From Pictodentalium vernedei (taxonomy: Eukaryota; Mollusca; Scaphopoda; Dentaliida; Dentaliidae): a stretch of 64,000 nt of DNA. The DNA is taken from positions 543,514,971-543,578,970 of the forward strand of contig CM062297.1 in the NCBI GenBank assembly GCA_031216915.1. Direction: 5' to 3'. Below are positions 1-11,225 of this stretch, one piece after another. A program made the translations under genes and the position numbers. The notes under the pieces are model-generated. The model saw only the letters and a list, made by a program, of their open reading frames with translations. It was not told the DNA's origin and made no database searches. Position 1 is the stretch's first letter. Each line of letters begins with the position of its first letter.

Positions 1-770
1 TGGATTGTCAAGTTACTTTATATTTGTGTTCAGGTTACTGATGTCCCGAGCTGTATAGTTTTTGGTGTAAATCGGATAATTTGATCCTGAGATATTAACC
101 CTTTATCCTTCAAATTGAAAATTCCTCCAATCCCTTTGGCATTCGATAACTTGAAAAATATTGCTTGGATTGTCTAGTTACTTTATATTTGTGTTCAGGT
201 TACTGATATGCCGAGCTGTATAGTTTTTGGTGTAAATCTGTTATTTTGATCCTGAGATATTAACCATTTATCCTTCAAATTGAAAATTCCTCCAATCCCT
301 TTGGCATTCGATAACTTGAAAAATATTGCTTGGATTGTCTAGTTACTTTATATTTGTGTTCAGGTTACTGATGTGCCGAGCTGTATAGTTTTTGGTGTAA
401 ATCTGATAATTTAATCCTGAGATATTAACCATTTATCCTTCAAATTGAAAATTCCTCCAATCCCTTTGGCATGAGATAACTCAAAAAAGATCAATCCGAT
501 TGTCATGTTTCTTTATATATTTATTCTGGTTACTGATGTGCTGTGCTGTATAGTTTTTTATGTAAATCTGATAATTTGATCCGGAGATATTAACCCTTTA
601 TCCATCAAATTAGACACTCCTCCAATCCATTTCTATATGTACCCATACCTTGTATGGTGTACATAATGTCAGCATCCGTGGTGGCCCTCCGTCATACAGC
701 TTTCTACTAGTTGCGCGTATGGGTACACATCTGACGATTTCATTTATTATTTTTCTATTATAAGTTACGT
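1..770 (+). repeat. HLE-3 element, 3' part with 165-bp tandem repeat
   Basis: Three and a half copies of a monomer with an exact 165-bp spacing (the word TGGATTGTC recurs at 1, 166 and 331). A diverged last monomer follows, then a terminal module at about 636-755 containing TGTACCCATA and its inverse TATGGGTACA. The same monomer and end recur at 51900-56276, so this is the right-hand part of a Helentron-like element whose left end is outside the window. Several monomers are near-identical, suggesting recent amplification or homogenisation. Confidence 0.85.
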
Positions 771-815
771 AGTGGACTTACTGGAAGGGACAAAATCGAC
801 AAATGTTTATACTGT

Positions 816-1360
816 ACCAGAGCATTATCACAACGTCTCGATGGAAAAGAATTCCAGGATATTCAAACTTCCTTGAGAGTTCTTTCGAGGGCCATAGCAT
901 TTTCCACGTATAACTCCGCCCTTTCAGTGGCAAATTTGGAGTTAGACGTGATGCTGCCCTGGCTTCATCCACAAGAGTGGATACTAAGGTGAAAAACTCT
1001 CTTCGAGTCGCTCCGGTTTCAGGAGAGCATCTCTTCGATGGTAAGCTTTTGCTAATCTATGATCAGATTACTAAGAAAGCTTCGGACTCTCTGCTCTTTA
1101 AGTCCGTTTCGAAAAAAACGGACTCAGCAGAGCGGGGTAAGTCAAGAACTTCTGGGGCAAGTACGTCCAGGGGAAGTTCCTATAGAGGCTCTAAGAAAGC
1201 CTGTACGTCTTACTCTAGAGACTGTCAGAGTAGCAACTCAGGTAGGGGTCGTAATGCTGGCCGAGACAACCGGTCAGACGCCCCAAGGTCGACTGGTCGA
1301 TGTGCGGGTCAGGGAGGACATAGTTTCTCCTCCCGCAAGCCTCGCAGGTCCAGGAGGTGA
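816..1360 (+). pseudogene. DIRS-A1 gag fragment
   Basis: C-terminal part of the DIRS gag-like protein. It reads SQRLDGKEFQDIQ, SLRVLSRAIAFSTYNSALS, VANLEL, then a 4-base deletion near 942 relative to copies A2/A3 shifts the frame. The following frame (977-1360) continues KVKNSLRV, KKASDSLLFKS and a basic Arg/Gly/Ser-rich tail ending RRSRR. Such tails probably bind nucleic acid in structural proteins of this kind; that is inference. The stop at 1358-1360 lies inside the start of the RT region, as in A3. Confidence 0.82.
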
Positions 1361-1361
1361 T

Positions 1362-3218
1362 GGTCAAAACCTCTATTGCGCTCCAGTGGGTGGAAGGCTG
1401 TTGAGATTCTTAACCAATTGGTTGTCAATTACGGACGACCAAATGGGTTCAGGGGGTTATTTCGGAAGGTCTAAAACTGTCCTTCAGGGAAAAACCTCCG
1501 TTAACACGAAGTCCACGTTGGACTCAGCTTCCGTCAAACCTTCAGAAGAGAGATTCGCTTCTGTCAGAGGTGCAATCTCTTCTGGAGAAGAACGCAATAG
1601 AGGTCGTAGAAAACCAGGAGTCCATTCGATCGGTAAGAGCAAGCATTTGAGTGAACGATTACGCTGCGAGCATAGATCTCAAGGATGCGTACTTCCACGT
1701 CATGGTACATCCGGCATTCAGAAAGTACCTTCGCTTCCCTGGCTTAGGGGTCGTTTATGAGTTCCGTGCAATGTGCTTCGGTCTGAATCTAGCACCCTGG
1801 GCCATCACTGGAATAATGAACTCGGTAATGACTCATTTCCGAGCTCATTCGTCTGCGGTAACGTCGGCCTACTTGGACGATATTCTTAAGAGGTACGGCA
1901 ACAGATTAACACTTCAGAACGATGTTCGGAGTCTGCTTCAACTGCTCCAACGTCTCGGTTTCATAGAAAATGAAAAGAAGTCGGATCTAGTTCCGTCCAA
2001 GTCATTCATCCACTTGGGAATGAGCTACGAGATGCACAACAATCTGGTTCGTCTGCCGTTACCCAGAGCGAAATTAGTCAGTTGCTACTCTCGCTTTTGT
2101 CTTCACTCAGATGTAGTAATAGCAAGAGAATTCATGCGACTGATAGGTTTGAGCAGAGCCGCCGCGGATCTTATTCCGATAGGGAGACTACGCACTCGTC
2201 CACTCCAGATATTTTTCACTCAGAATTGGAGTGTTAAAACTCATTCGCTTGAAACGAACATTGTCTTGTCGAAACAAGTAAAACAAGAGATTCAGACTTG
2301 GACAGATGTTCAGTGGTTAACTCAGGGAGTGCCACTGCAACTGCTGGATCCGATTTTTACGATTATGACGGATGCGAGTCAAACAGGTTGGGCCGCAACT
2401 TTGAGCCCAACAGATTTGAGGTGGCAGGGTCTTTGGGATCCGCAGTTCCTAAACAAGCACATAAACATCAAAGAGATGATGTCAGTTTGGCTTGCGCTAC
2501 GTCATTGGATGAACATTATTCAGAATTTACATCTTCAAATTCTGTCCGACAATTCGACAGTAGTAGTGTATATTCGGAACCAGGGAGGCACTCATAGCAT
2601 TCCGTTGTTCAACTTAACGGAGAGAATCGGTCTGTTTGTCCTAGAGCATCAGGTTCTTCTGTCGGTCCGTCATATTCCGGGTCGGCTGAACGTTCCAGCG
2701 GACTCCCTTTCTCGGAAAGGTCGTATGTTGCCATCAGAATGGACTCTCAACAAACTAGTATTCAATCAGATTTGCTACCAATGGGATCGTCCTATGATAG
2801 ACTTGTTTGCGACGCATCTCAACAATCAGTTGCAGACGTATGTGTCGCCATGCCCATCTCCTCGAGCGTTTGCAGTAGACGGGACGGAATGATAGGATAC
2901 GCGTATCCTCCAGCTCTGTTGATTCAACAGATATTGCTAAAAATCAAGCAATCTCACTGCAAGATTCTGTTGGTAGCATCTCTGTCACCCCAGAGACCAT
3001 GGATAAATCTACTCAGGTGTCTGTTGTGGGACATTCCTCGGAAGCTTCCTCCATGGGAGGACCTTCTTTCGCAGGGGAAATCACGCACACTGCATCACAA
3101 CCCGCAAGATCTCAACCTTCACGTCTTTCTGTTGTGCGGTCCTTCTTGCACGGCAAGCATTTTACAGGACGAGCAGTGGACGCAATTTCTAACTGTAGCA
3201 GGACCTCCTCTTCGCTAA
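1362..3218 (+). pseudogene. DIRS-A1 reverse transcriptase / RNase H / methyltransferase-like, broken
   Basis: The best frame is 1651-2892 (413 codons): DLKDAYFHV, the YLDD catalytic box in SAYLDDILKR (about 1867), FIHLGMSYE, then RNase H signatures MTDASQTGW, IKEMMSVW, LSDNSTVVVYIRNQG and NVPADSLSRKG. A segment starting MIDLFATHLNNQ follows, which in DIRS elements belongs to a methyltransferase-like domain. Damage: a frameshift near 1440, loss of about 110 bp near 1620 that removes the first RT motifs, and a deletion near 2880 that shifts the frame before VDALS. The C-terminus is recovered in another frame to 3218. Confidence 0.86.
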
Positions 3219-4173
3219 ATTATGCTGCTAAGTGGAAGGTTTTCTCTCATTGGTGTAGGGATCATTCTATTGATATTTATGATCCCTTCATTCCAGACAT
3301 TGCTAATTTTTTGGTCTACCTGTTTGACAAGATCAAACTACAGCCAATAACTATTAAGGGTTATAGGTCTATGCTATCGGATACTTATGCTCATCATGAT
3401 AGCTTACAAATTGGATCTAATGTCTCTTTATCTAAGTTAGTTAAAAACTTTTCGATAAATAGACCTAGAACCCTTAGGTTAATTCCTAAGTTGAATTTAG
3501 CTTGGGTTATTCTGAAGCTAAAAGAAGTGCCATTTGAACCCCTTGACACGGTAGACTTCAAATACTTATCTTATAAGACATCTTTTCTCTTAGCCTTCTC
3601 TTCTGCTAGAAGAGTTAGTGAGCTTCATGCACTATCTGTTGATGATTCTCACTATCGTAGTGTTGGTAATACTATTACTTTGACTACTAATGTTGGATTT
3701 TTGGCTAAGAATCAGGCTCCTAATAAGTACCCTGAACCCATTGTTAGTAAGGCTCTTCCTTCCTCAGACTGCCATAGGCCTTTGGTATGTCAGTTAGAGC
3801 TATGCGTATTTACAAACGTAGATCTGAGTTTATCAGAAAGGAACGAAAACGTTTCTTTCTGTCTCTGCTGCCTAATAGAAGGGACATTACGGTCCATTCT
3901 ATTTCAAGGTGGATTCAGTTGACTATTCGTACTGCTTATGGAAAATTATCTTCTACTCAGCAGTCTGTGCTTAAGATTTTGGCACATGAAGTGAGGGCGC
4001 TGTCTACACCTTGGGCTTATGCTAATAGAGTTGCTATTACCGATTTGATGAAGGCTGCATACTGGTCTCAGCCTTCTACATTCACAAATTTTTACCTTAG
4101 AAATATTGAGTCTATTTCTGGCGACATGCGTTGTTTAGGTCCGTTATCTGTTGCTCAGAATGTCGTCCTCTAA
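2999..4173 (+). pseudogene. DIRS-A1 tyrosine recombinase, one frameshift
   Basis: YR enzymes integrate the circular DNA of DIRS elements. The 2999-3922 frame gives RAVDAISNC, NYAAKWKVFSHWCRDHS, GYRSMLSDTYAHHD and the first catalytic arginine in ARRVSELHAL. A one-base deletion near 3787 moves the rest to the 3787-4173 frame, which holds RKRFFLSL, the H-x-x-R pair in HEVRALS, AAYW and the nucleophile tyrosine in TNFYLRN. Apart from that shift all family motifs are present. It overlaps the end of the RT region by about 220 bp, as in the other copies. Confidence 0.87.
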
Positions 4174-4734
4174 ACAGTTGCAACTATAGTTATGCAGGAT
4201 TTCTGTTCCAGCAGTGACTCTGTCCTGCTGCCCTCTTCGTTCTGGGGTTATTGACCCAGAGCAAGGGGAAGGCGGGAATGGTGTTCCCTTATATCACCTG
4301 CTTTATATTGAAAAGCAAGGGAATACCTCCTCTGGAGTCCTTAATTCTGAGTCGGTGCTGGGATGGTTTAAAGTGTAAAGCTAATGTCTATCTCATTTAT
4401 GTAATATTTTTAAAGTGTATCTCGGTGTGAAGCATTTGTATATGTCACGTGTCATACGAGCATTAATATACAATCCTCGGACACTTTTAAATGCAGTCTC
4501 ATTCTCTGGACTATCTTTATTTATTGGCTTTCCTTTAAAAAATTAGTATAATGGGTTATACTGGATGTTAATAGAGGTCATTGATGTTTTTGTGCTCAAT
4601 TACGGAATGGTATTGTGTCTTTCTTATTTTGCATAAACAAGAAAGATACATGTAAATCCTGTTTCTCCTTTTCTCCCTGAGGGGATAATTCTGTTTACAT
4701 GTAATTGAGTCTGTTTGATTTTCCTTTATGTCCT

Positions 4735-4860
4735 AGGCCCTCCAGCCTTTTTTTCTATTCATCTAAGTCGAGGTCATTGGTACAGTATAAAAATGTTAAA
4801 AAATTTAAAGTAATTTATATATTTTTTATACTTACCAATGACCCAGATGGGGATTGCCCT
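4735..4860 (+). repeat. DIRS-A1 internal complementary region
   Basis: Holds the reverse complement of the left end (GGTCATTGGTACAGTATAAA, about 4773-4792) followed by the reverse complement of the right end (TTTTTTATACTTACCAATGA, about 4822-4841). In the DIRS model this region aligns the two ends of the cDNA to form a circle. Confidence 0.85.
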
Positions 4861-5163
4861 CCCATTAGTTGGGAGCTCATACCTCCCCGCTGATTACATA
4901 ACAATTACCAGGCACTGGTTGTAAGAATGAAGATTTGGCGCCAATTTCGGTACTTCCTTGACACTGCGCATGCGCAGTGGACAAAAGTATGGAGGACCAC
5001 ATAGGACATGGATTTTTTTTATTTTGATGCAAATTTAGGGGATGGGGGGGGGGGGGGGTGGGGATTTGTGTTTGGCCCTGAAATTTAAAGAGTTAGCACC
5101 AGCTAAGTCTGGGTTATTGGTAAGTATAAAAAATATATAAATTACTATAAATTTGTTAACTTT
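4860..5163 (+). repeat. DIRS-A1 right inverted terminal repeat
   Basis: Matches, in inverted orientation, the left repeats of A2 (11020-11225) and A3. It contains the palindrome CTGCGCATGCGCAG at 4964-4977, a 15-G run at 5044-5058, and AGCACCAGCTAAGTCTGGG before the terminal AAGTATAAAAAATATATAAA stretch. Confidence 0.82.
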
Positions 5164-6274
5164 TGTGTTACTTAAGGGAGTGCTTTACATTAATCTGTTA
5201 TTGCATGTTTTTATGAGCAATTTTTAGCCCGCATGACTGAAAGCCCTGGTGAACTATATTGATCACTCTCTATATGTTGTTGTCCACTGTGAAGTAGACC
5301 AAGAAATAACCTGTGAATGAACATTATGCCAATTGTAAAATACACAATCGAAATACAGGTTACAAGAAAGTAATAGCACACAACTTTATTAAATTACTAA
5401 TCTAGCACGTTTTATCAGAAAACTTGGCAATCTTTCACAACTAGCTTGTCTCCCAAGGTCGAGTATTGCATGCAGAGATGAATAGAATGGCATGTAGATT
5501 CATCATAAAGAATTTGTGCCAATATAAACAGCAAGAACTAACATGCGACCTTGTTTCAGTGAGATTGCTCTTTAGTTGTTGGTATTTATTCAGGTGGAAC
5601 TCCTGTTAAGACGTAAAATGGCAAAGTAAAAACAGAGAAAGCGGAGAAGCATCACAACACCCTTTTCCTGTGGGTTACCACATTCTATGTAGTGTAACCT
5701 TCCAGTGGGTTACAATATAAGCTCTTTATTTCCAGGCCTATGAAAGTAGTGTTTATCTCCCAAACTGCTGGCACGATTGACTAAACTTCAAAGACATTAC
5801 AACTAACAAATGGACATGTATATTCAAAAATGTTCGATTTGCATCAATTTTAACCAGGCTATCTCTGCCTGAACTCCGAAGATTTAATATGGATGCCTGT
5901 ATGAGATTCTTGTGTGCGCAGCTACACCCACATTTTTGAATTGAAGTGGATGAAACTTCTCATACATGACCACAAATGAATTCCACAATTTTCAATTTGC
6001 AACTTTTTAATCAAGTTATAACCCCTTGAATTTCGATTTGTTGTGAATTTCTAAAATAGATTCTTTTGTTCGCAACTCCACCAACATTTATTAACCGATT
6101 TTGATGAAACTTTTCAATCATGAACACTTAACATGTGAACAAGTGCATATGTCAGAATTCTTAATTATCTCCCCTTGAACTGAGTATTATGTCCTTGGGC
6201 AAGACACTTCAAATAAAACAGTGACTTTACTTTCCATAATATTTTGTTATTTAGTGATTTAATTTATTTTTCAG
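5164..6274. other. Intron, no gene; degenerate satellite-like repeat
   Basis: No ORF or exon was recognised. From about 5720 to 6180 there are faint, diverged monomers (CTTGTGTGCGCA, ACATTTTTGAATT, TTTAACCAGGCTATCTC) related to the HLE-5 core at 57300-58440. The remainder is AT-rich and unassigned. The branch-point and polypyrimidine region of the 6275 exon lies at the right end. Confidence 0.6.
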
Positions 6275-6355
6275 GACATGGGCACAGTAGTTATAGGAAA
6301 AGTAGAATCTGGAACACTCTTCAAAAACCAGTCATTAACAATTATGCCAAATAAA
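6275..6355 (+). CDS. GSPT1: eRF3 internal exon (first in window), start of domain 2
   Basis: 27 codons, phase 0 at both ends. The acceptor is a T-rich tract ending TTTTTCAG, and the donor is GTAAG at 6356. It encodes DMGTVVIGKVESGTLF... through MPNK, the opening of the translation-factor domain 2 barrel just after the GTPase domain. The conserved KYK that normally precedes DMGTVV must end the previous exon, which is not in the window. No stop or frameshift is present. Confidence 0.94.
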
Positions 6356-6589
6356 GTAAGGATTTGTTTTCTCTCCATCAGTTTTCTTATCTCACAATAA
6401 ATGAGCCAAATCCAGTCAACATTGCATTCCAAATGTGTCATCAAAATGGTTTGGCCTTTTCTCCTGCTCTCTGAAGTGTAATATTTTAGTTGGAGGGGTT
6501 TAAAATGGGTAATGACTATGCTTTTTCAAAAGAATGTTCTGTGAAGATTTTTTTTATACACCTATTTTTGTTATATTAATGTATTATGT

Positions 6590-7200
6590 TATGGCATTGT
6601 CCATCCATTCGCATCCGTTAACTTTGTTCTGTACCTGGGCCATAACTTTTTAATGGAAGGAGATATCACAGTGAAACATTCACCACAAATGTACCACCAC
6701 AGGATGGTGTCACATACATCTTTTACAATTGACCCGCCACTGACAAGGTCACAAATAGATGTCAACACATGGAATCAGAATGCTCATGAACTTTTTCTCT
6801 CCCAGGTCATAACTATTTAATGGAAGGAGATATCACAGTGACATTTACACAACATACAAACCACCACTATTTTTTTCACAGATGTCAATCAAAATTATCA
6901 AAAATCAAAACTGACCTACCAGGTTAGAGGTCAACACCTGAAATCATTATGCACATCAACCTTTTCATGTCTGAGCCATAACATTTAAGTGGAAGGAGAT
7001 AAGCGATGAAACTTTGGTAACATATGGATCACCACTAGACAGTATGTTGACTACAAATTCTCGGATCAACCCATCAAGGTCAAGGTCACAGATGGAGGTC
7101 AACACCATTGGACCATTAGTTTTTATTGGAAAGAGATATCACAATGAAACTTGCAAACCTATAAATGATTTGAAACAAGCATGCTTGTTGGAAAATGGTT
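6590..7200. repeat. Degenerate tandem repeat, about 170-bp monomer
   Basis: The words GGCCATAAC/GGTCATAAC, AATGGAAGGAGATATCACAG and ACAAGGTCACA recur at about 6650, 6820 and 6975-7130 with strong divergence. It looks like an old tandem core of the same general kind as the younger elements. Terminal structures are not recognisable. Confidence 0.6.
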
Positions 7201-7351
7201 GAAGTAGAAGAAAAAATCTGATCCATGTTCAGACCATGACATGTACACCTAAAAAGAGAACTAATGGACTGTCATACATTTCATACAATTATAAAACATG
7301 GTGTGATACTAAGGCCCCCAGAAAGTAGATCTTGTTTCTCAGGCCATTTTT

Positions 7352-9187
7352 AGCTCAACTTTGACGAAGTCAAATTTGAGCTATTGTCATGGCCCGTCGT
7401 CCGTCTGTCTGTCCGTCTGTCTGTACGTCAACAATTGGCTATGGCTCGGGCTAGAGGTCGTATTTATGAACCGATCTCTACGAAACTTCTTGGGTACCTT
7501 TGTTATGACCGTGGGACGAGAACGAGTGTTTTTGGGTGCGGTCCGAAATTCAAGATGGCTGCCAGCCGCCATTTTGTACCGATGATGCAGAAATCTGTTT
7601 TTTGTACAGAACTTCCATATGAAAGCTCTGATTTGAATAATTTTTTGTATGAATGTTTAGTACCATGGGGTACATCACATATAATACGGGTTTTTTTCTC
7701 ATGCGTAAATTGTGCAAATTAGACTAATTTTGATGTTTTTTGGTGTTAATTTCAGCACTGTAAGTGCAAATGCCAATACGGCTCGGGCTAGAGGCCGTAT
7801 TTATGAACCGATCTTTACAAAACTTCTTGGGTACCTTTGGTATCACCGTGGGACGAGAACGAGTGTTTTTGGGTCCGGTCCGAAATTCAAGATGGCCGAT
7901 GGCAGCCATTTTGTACAAAATTAGGTGCAATCAGATTTTTGCACAGAACTTCCATATGAAAGCGCTGATTTGAATAATTTTTTGTGTGAATGTTTAGTAC
8001 CATGGGATACATCACATATAATACGGGTTTTTTTCTCGTGCAGAAATTATGCAAATTAGATGAACTTTGATATTTCAGTGCGACTTACACACATTAAGTA
8101 CACATGTCAATACAGCTCGGGCTAGAGTCTGTATTTATGAACTGATCTTCACGAAATGTCTTGGGTACCTTTGTTATCACCTTGGGACGAGAACGAGTGT
8201 TTCTGGGTGCGGTCTAAAATTCAAGATGGCTGCCAGTGGCCATTTTGTACCGAAATTAGGTCTAATCAGTTTTTTGTACACAACTTCTATACAGCTCAGA
8301 CTAGAGGCCATATTTATGAACCAATCTTTACGAACCTTGTTGGGTACCTTTGTTATCACCGTGGGATGAGAGCGAGTGTTTTGGGGTGTGGTCCGAAATT
8401 CAAGATGGCCACCAGCAGCCATTTTGTATCAAAATTAGTGCAATCAGTCTTTTGTACAGAACTTCTGTATGAAAGTTCTGATTTGAATAAATTTTTGTAT
8501 GAATGTTTAGTAACATGGAATACATCACATATTCTAAGGGGTTTTTTTTCGTGCAGAAATTATGCAAATTAGATGAACTTTGACTTATTCAGTGCTACTT
8601 GCACAATGTGAGCACACATGTCAATACGGCTCAGGGTAGAGGCTGTATTTATGAACCAATCTTCACAAAACTTCTTGGGTACCTTTGTTATCTCCTTGGG
8701 ACGAGAATGAGTGTTTCTGGGTACGGTCCAAAATTCAAGATGGCTGCCAGTGGCCATTTTGTACCAAAATTAGGTCCAATCAGTTTTTTGTCACAAGTTC
8801 TATACAGCTCGTATTTATGAATTGATCTTCACAAAACTTCTTGGGTACCTTTGTTTTCACCTTGGGACAGGAATGAGTGTGTTTTGGGGTGCCTTTGTTA
8901 TCACTGTGCTATGAGAACAAATATTTTGGGTTCAGTCAGACCCACTCTGGGACTCAAAAGATTTCTTTTCTAGTTTAGCATCTGACTGTCACCCACCTTT
9001 ACAATACTTTACCTATACATTTGTTACAGGCAACGGTCAGTATTTATGTACAGACCATTACAATACTTTATATGTACCTTTGTTATCAGGTCATTACCTA
9101 GATGTTTGTCATTGCTGTGTCACATACTATACATGTGCATGTCTTTGTCTTGACAAGTTGAGCTACAGTGTCATTGACACTTTCATT
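7352..9187 (+). mobile_element. HLE-2 copy a, Helentron-like non-autonomous element
   Basis: It starts after TTTTT with AGCTCAACTTTGAC and the hairpin partner GTCAAATTTGAGCT, followed by a CCGTCTGTCTGTCC stretch. The core has repeats with CTCGGGCTAGAGG, TATTTATGAACCGATCTT, CTTCTTGGGTACCTTTG and an AAGATGGC...GCCATTTTG motif. The right end has AAGTTGAGCT (the inverted 5' arm), then the hairpin AGTGTCATTGACACT and TTTCAT. Two further copies are at 28786-30270 and 50849-57009. Open frames inside are incidental and encode no known protein. No transposase is present, so any helicase must act from elsewhere. Confidence 0.82.
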
Positions 9188-9195
9188 TTGTAAAA

Positions 9196-9400
9196 TTGCA
9201 TGTGGGCGGGCGTTTTTTTATTTTCTTTTTTTCTTGTAATTATTTCTTTGCCATCTAAAGTTCATGTTCTTGGTTTGTTTTATGTATTAGGCCTCATAAT
9301 CTGCAGAATAGCATGGGTGGTGGTGTAGTTTGTCCCTTGTGTGCAAGAAGGCATTGCAATGCTAAAGCATTGCAAAGCCTTGTTGCACTCGGACAATTGC
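9196..9400 (+). repeat. Interspersed repeat with a 16-mer hairpin (plus copy)
   Basis: Contains CATGTGGGCGGG, CTTGGTTTGTTTTATG, AGGCCTCATAATCTGCAGAA and an imperfect palindrome around GCATTGCAATGCTAAAGC. An inverted copy lies at 43385-43590. Neither copy has a long reading frame of known type. Confidence 0.7.
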
Positions 9401-9647
9401 CCACATGGGGGCACGGTGACGTTGCGTACTAAGGCGTACTGCACGTTGATGGTGCACCTGTCTTCAACCAATGCTAACCCTGCTTGTGTGGAGTTGGTAT
9501 GTTGGGGAGCTGACAGTTGCTCGCCGTTGCTTGGTGGTTCTCTCCGGGTACTCCGGCTTCCTCCGCCCGTAAAACTGTCACGGTCATGGCTAGCCATTGT
9601 GCAGAAATATGTGACCTTAAACGCCAATAAATAAATAAATAAATAAT
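9400..9647 (+). mobile_element. Short retroposon (SINE or LINE 3' end) with AATA tail
   Basis: Contains the string CTCTCCGGGTACTCCGGC, a common element of invertebrate short retroposons from memory, and ends GCCATTGTGCAGAAATATGT followed by GACCTTAAACGCC and a run of AATAAATA. The same 3' end occurs at 48790-48845 and 58040-58095. No protein is encoded. Whether it is a true SINE with a pol III promoter was not established. Confidence 0.6.
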
Positions 9648-9735
9648 GTCTGGTGCTTCCTCTCAGTAATTTGTGCTCCTCCACTTTCATTGAACTTCCA
9701 CTGCCTCTGAAAACACTTCTTTATTTTTTTCACAG

Positions 9736-9837
9736 ATGTCAATCAAAGTGATGCAAATTTGGTCTGATGAAGAAGAAGCAGACTCAGCAGAAACGGGTTC
9801 AAATATTAAAATGAAATTAGCTGGGGTAGAAGAGGAG
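9736..9837 (+). CDS. GSPT1: eRF3 internal exon, domain 2
   Basis: 34 codons, phase 0 at both ends, acceptor TTTTTTTCACAG, donor GTGAGT. It starts MSIKVMQIWSDEEEADSAE and ends KLAGVEEE, matching the part of eRF3 domain 2 that follows MPNK. The acidic stretch DEEEAD takes the place of a short acidic loop in vertebrate eRF3. The initial ATG is internal and not a start codon. The acceptor plus the first 12 coding bases recur exactly at 6868-6893 (see findings). Confidence 0.92.
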
Positions 9838-10390
9838 GTGAGTGATAACCATTTACATTCCTGTTTTTATCTGCAAGGATAAGTGTTACTTGCATAATTT
9901 TATACAGGTATCTCTGAAAAGAATTTATATTTAGGCATTCATACCCATCAGTCTGTCCTGCCATCCCATATATTAACCATTTCTTGTTGGTTTTTGAACA
10001 GATTTTAATGAAAACATCTTGTACATGGTCAGTTATAAGTACACATGCATAATAAACATTTTATGGGGGTGCAACAATTTCAGGCTCATATTTCAATGCA
10101 AATCTAGAACACAATTCGCTTAAATGTTGCTGCAACCAAACCAGCGAGATTCCTTGACGATTCATATTGTACCTTTGCTAAGATTTGTGCCAAATATTAT
10201 CATCAACTAAACCTAGGAATGTGCCATGCACATGTGTAAACAGCCAGAAAGTAGCCCCATTGGGAGGACCCACACAGTCTAAATTTGGTACATTGTTCAG
10301 ACATAAGAGGATGATCCATGTCAATTTTTTTGATGCAATATTCAAGGTTGGTGCATGGCAGCCATTTCACTTTTAGTTTAGAGGTACTTC
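9838..10390. other. Intron, nothing recognised
   Basis: No exon or known repeat was seen, apart from short open frames with no recognisable domain. It lies between the eRF3 exon at 9736-9837 and the first HLE-1 unit. Confidence 0.5.
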
Positions 10391-11019
10391 TTAGCTCACC
10401 TGCCTGAAAGTCAGGGAGAGTTATTGCCATCGCTTTTTTTCCCCGATTGAAGTAGCTTAGTCCAGTGGGCTTTGGGTACAGCCCAAAAAACCTGAAATTC
10501 TTCAAAAATCTTCTTCTCATAAACCTTCAGTCACAATGCTTTAAAATTGTTGGTATGTCGCTTCTTTATATGCAAATCATGTCCCTGAGAGTTTTTTGGG
10601 CTCCTCATCGGAACCCAACTTTTAACCTAGTGCAATATGAGAAAAATTCTTAAAAATCTTCTTCAGATCCACCAGTTAGAATTGTCTGATATTTGTTATA
10701 CAGCATTCTTATTATTTGTTATACAGCATTCTTTTGAGGGTCAAATTCAAGTTTGTTCAAATTAATTTGGGCTCCTTGTGGGAACCCAAATTTTAACTTA
10801 ATGCAATATCCATGGGAAACCGGGGAAGTAAAGCAGTGCTTCTTCAACATAAGTGTAATATGAGGAATATTTAAAAATCTCCTTCAAAGCCACCATTCAA
10901 AATCTTTTCATACTTGGTATGCAGTATCTGTAGCAGGGTCAGGTTCAAGTTCAAATTCAGCCCATGGGTTCATATCCGAGCTGCATGTGGGCTTGAATTT
11001 CAAACTAGGGTAATGTAAG

Positions 11020-11225
11020 GTATATTTTTATACAGTACCAATGACCCAGACTTAGCTGGTGCTAACTCTTAAATTCTAGGGCCAAACACAAATTTTACCC
11101 CCAATCCCCCAAATTTGCATCTAAAACCGAAAATTACATGTCCTATATGGTCCTCCATACCTTTCCTCCACTGCGCATGCGCAGTGTCAAGGAGGTCTCG
11201 AAATTGGTGCCAAAAGTCATTCTTT
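11020..11225 (+). repeat. DIRS-A2 left inverted terminal repeat
   Basis: Begins with TTTTTATACAGTACCAATGA and continues CTTAGCTGGTGCTAACTC, then the palindrome CTGCGCATGCGCAG at 11170-11183 and GTCAAGGAGGTCTCG. It is the inverse of the right repeat at 27740-27968. Confidence 0.85.

Larger units (their letters stand above)
803..5163 (+). mobile_element. DIRS-A copy 1, 5'-deleted YR retrotransposon
   Basis: A DIRS-type retrotransposon copy that retains a gag fragment, RT/RNase H, a YR gene, the internal complementary region and the right terminal repeat. The left side is odd. A left-end-like sequence (TTTATACTGTACCA at about 806) joins directly to gag near the codons for LSQRLDGKEFQD, so the left repeat, leader and first two thirds of gag (about 2.5 kb relative to copy A3) are missing. 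The right end is GTTAAC followed by TTT. All three coding regions carry indels, so this copy cannot be autonomous. Confidence 0.85.

Noticed and set aside
1-770. A CRISPR-like array
   Set aside because: The 165-bp monomers are near-identical throughout with no unique spacers, and the genome is eukaryotic.
7361-9000. Several open frames of 60-140 codons on both strands in HLE-2 copies
   Set aside because: They repeat in register with the tandem core, appear on both strands, match no known domain and are shared by copies as DNA rather than as protein. They are incidental frames of a repeat.
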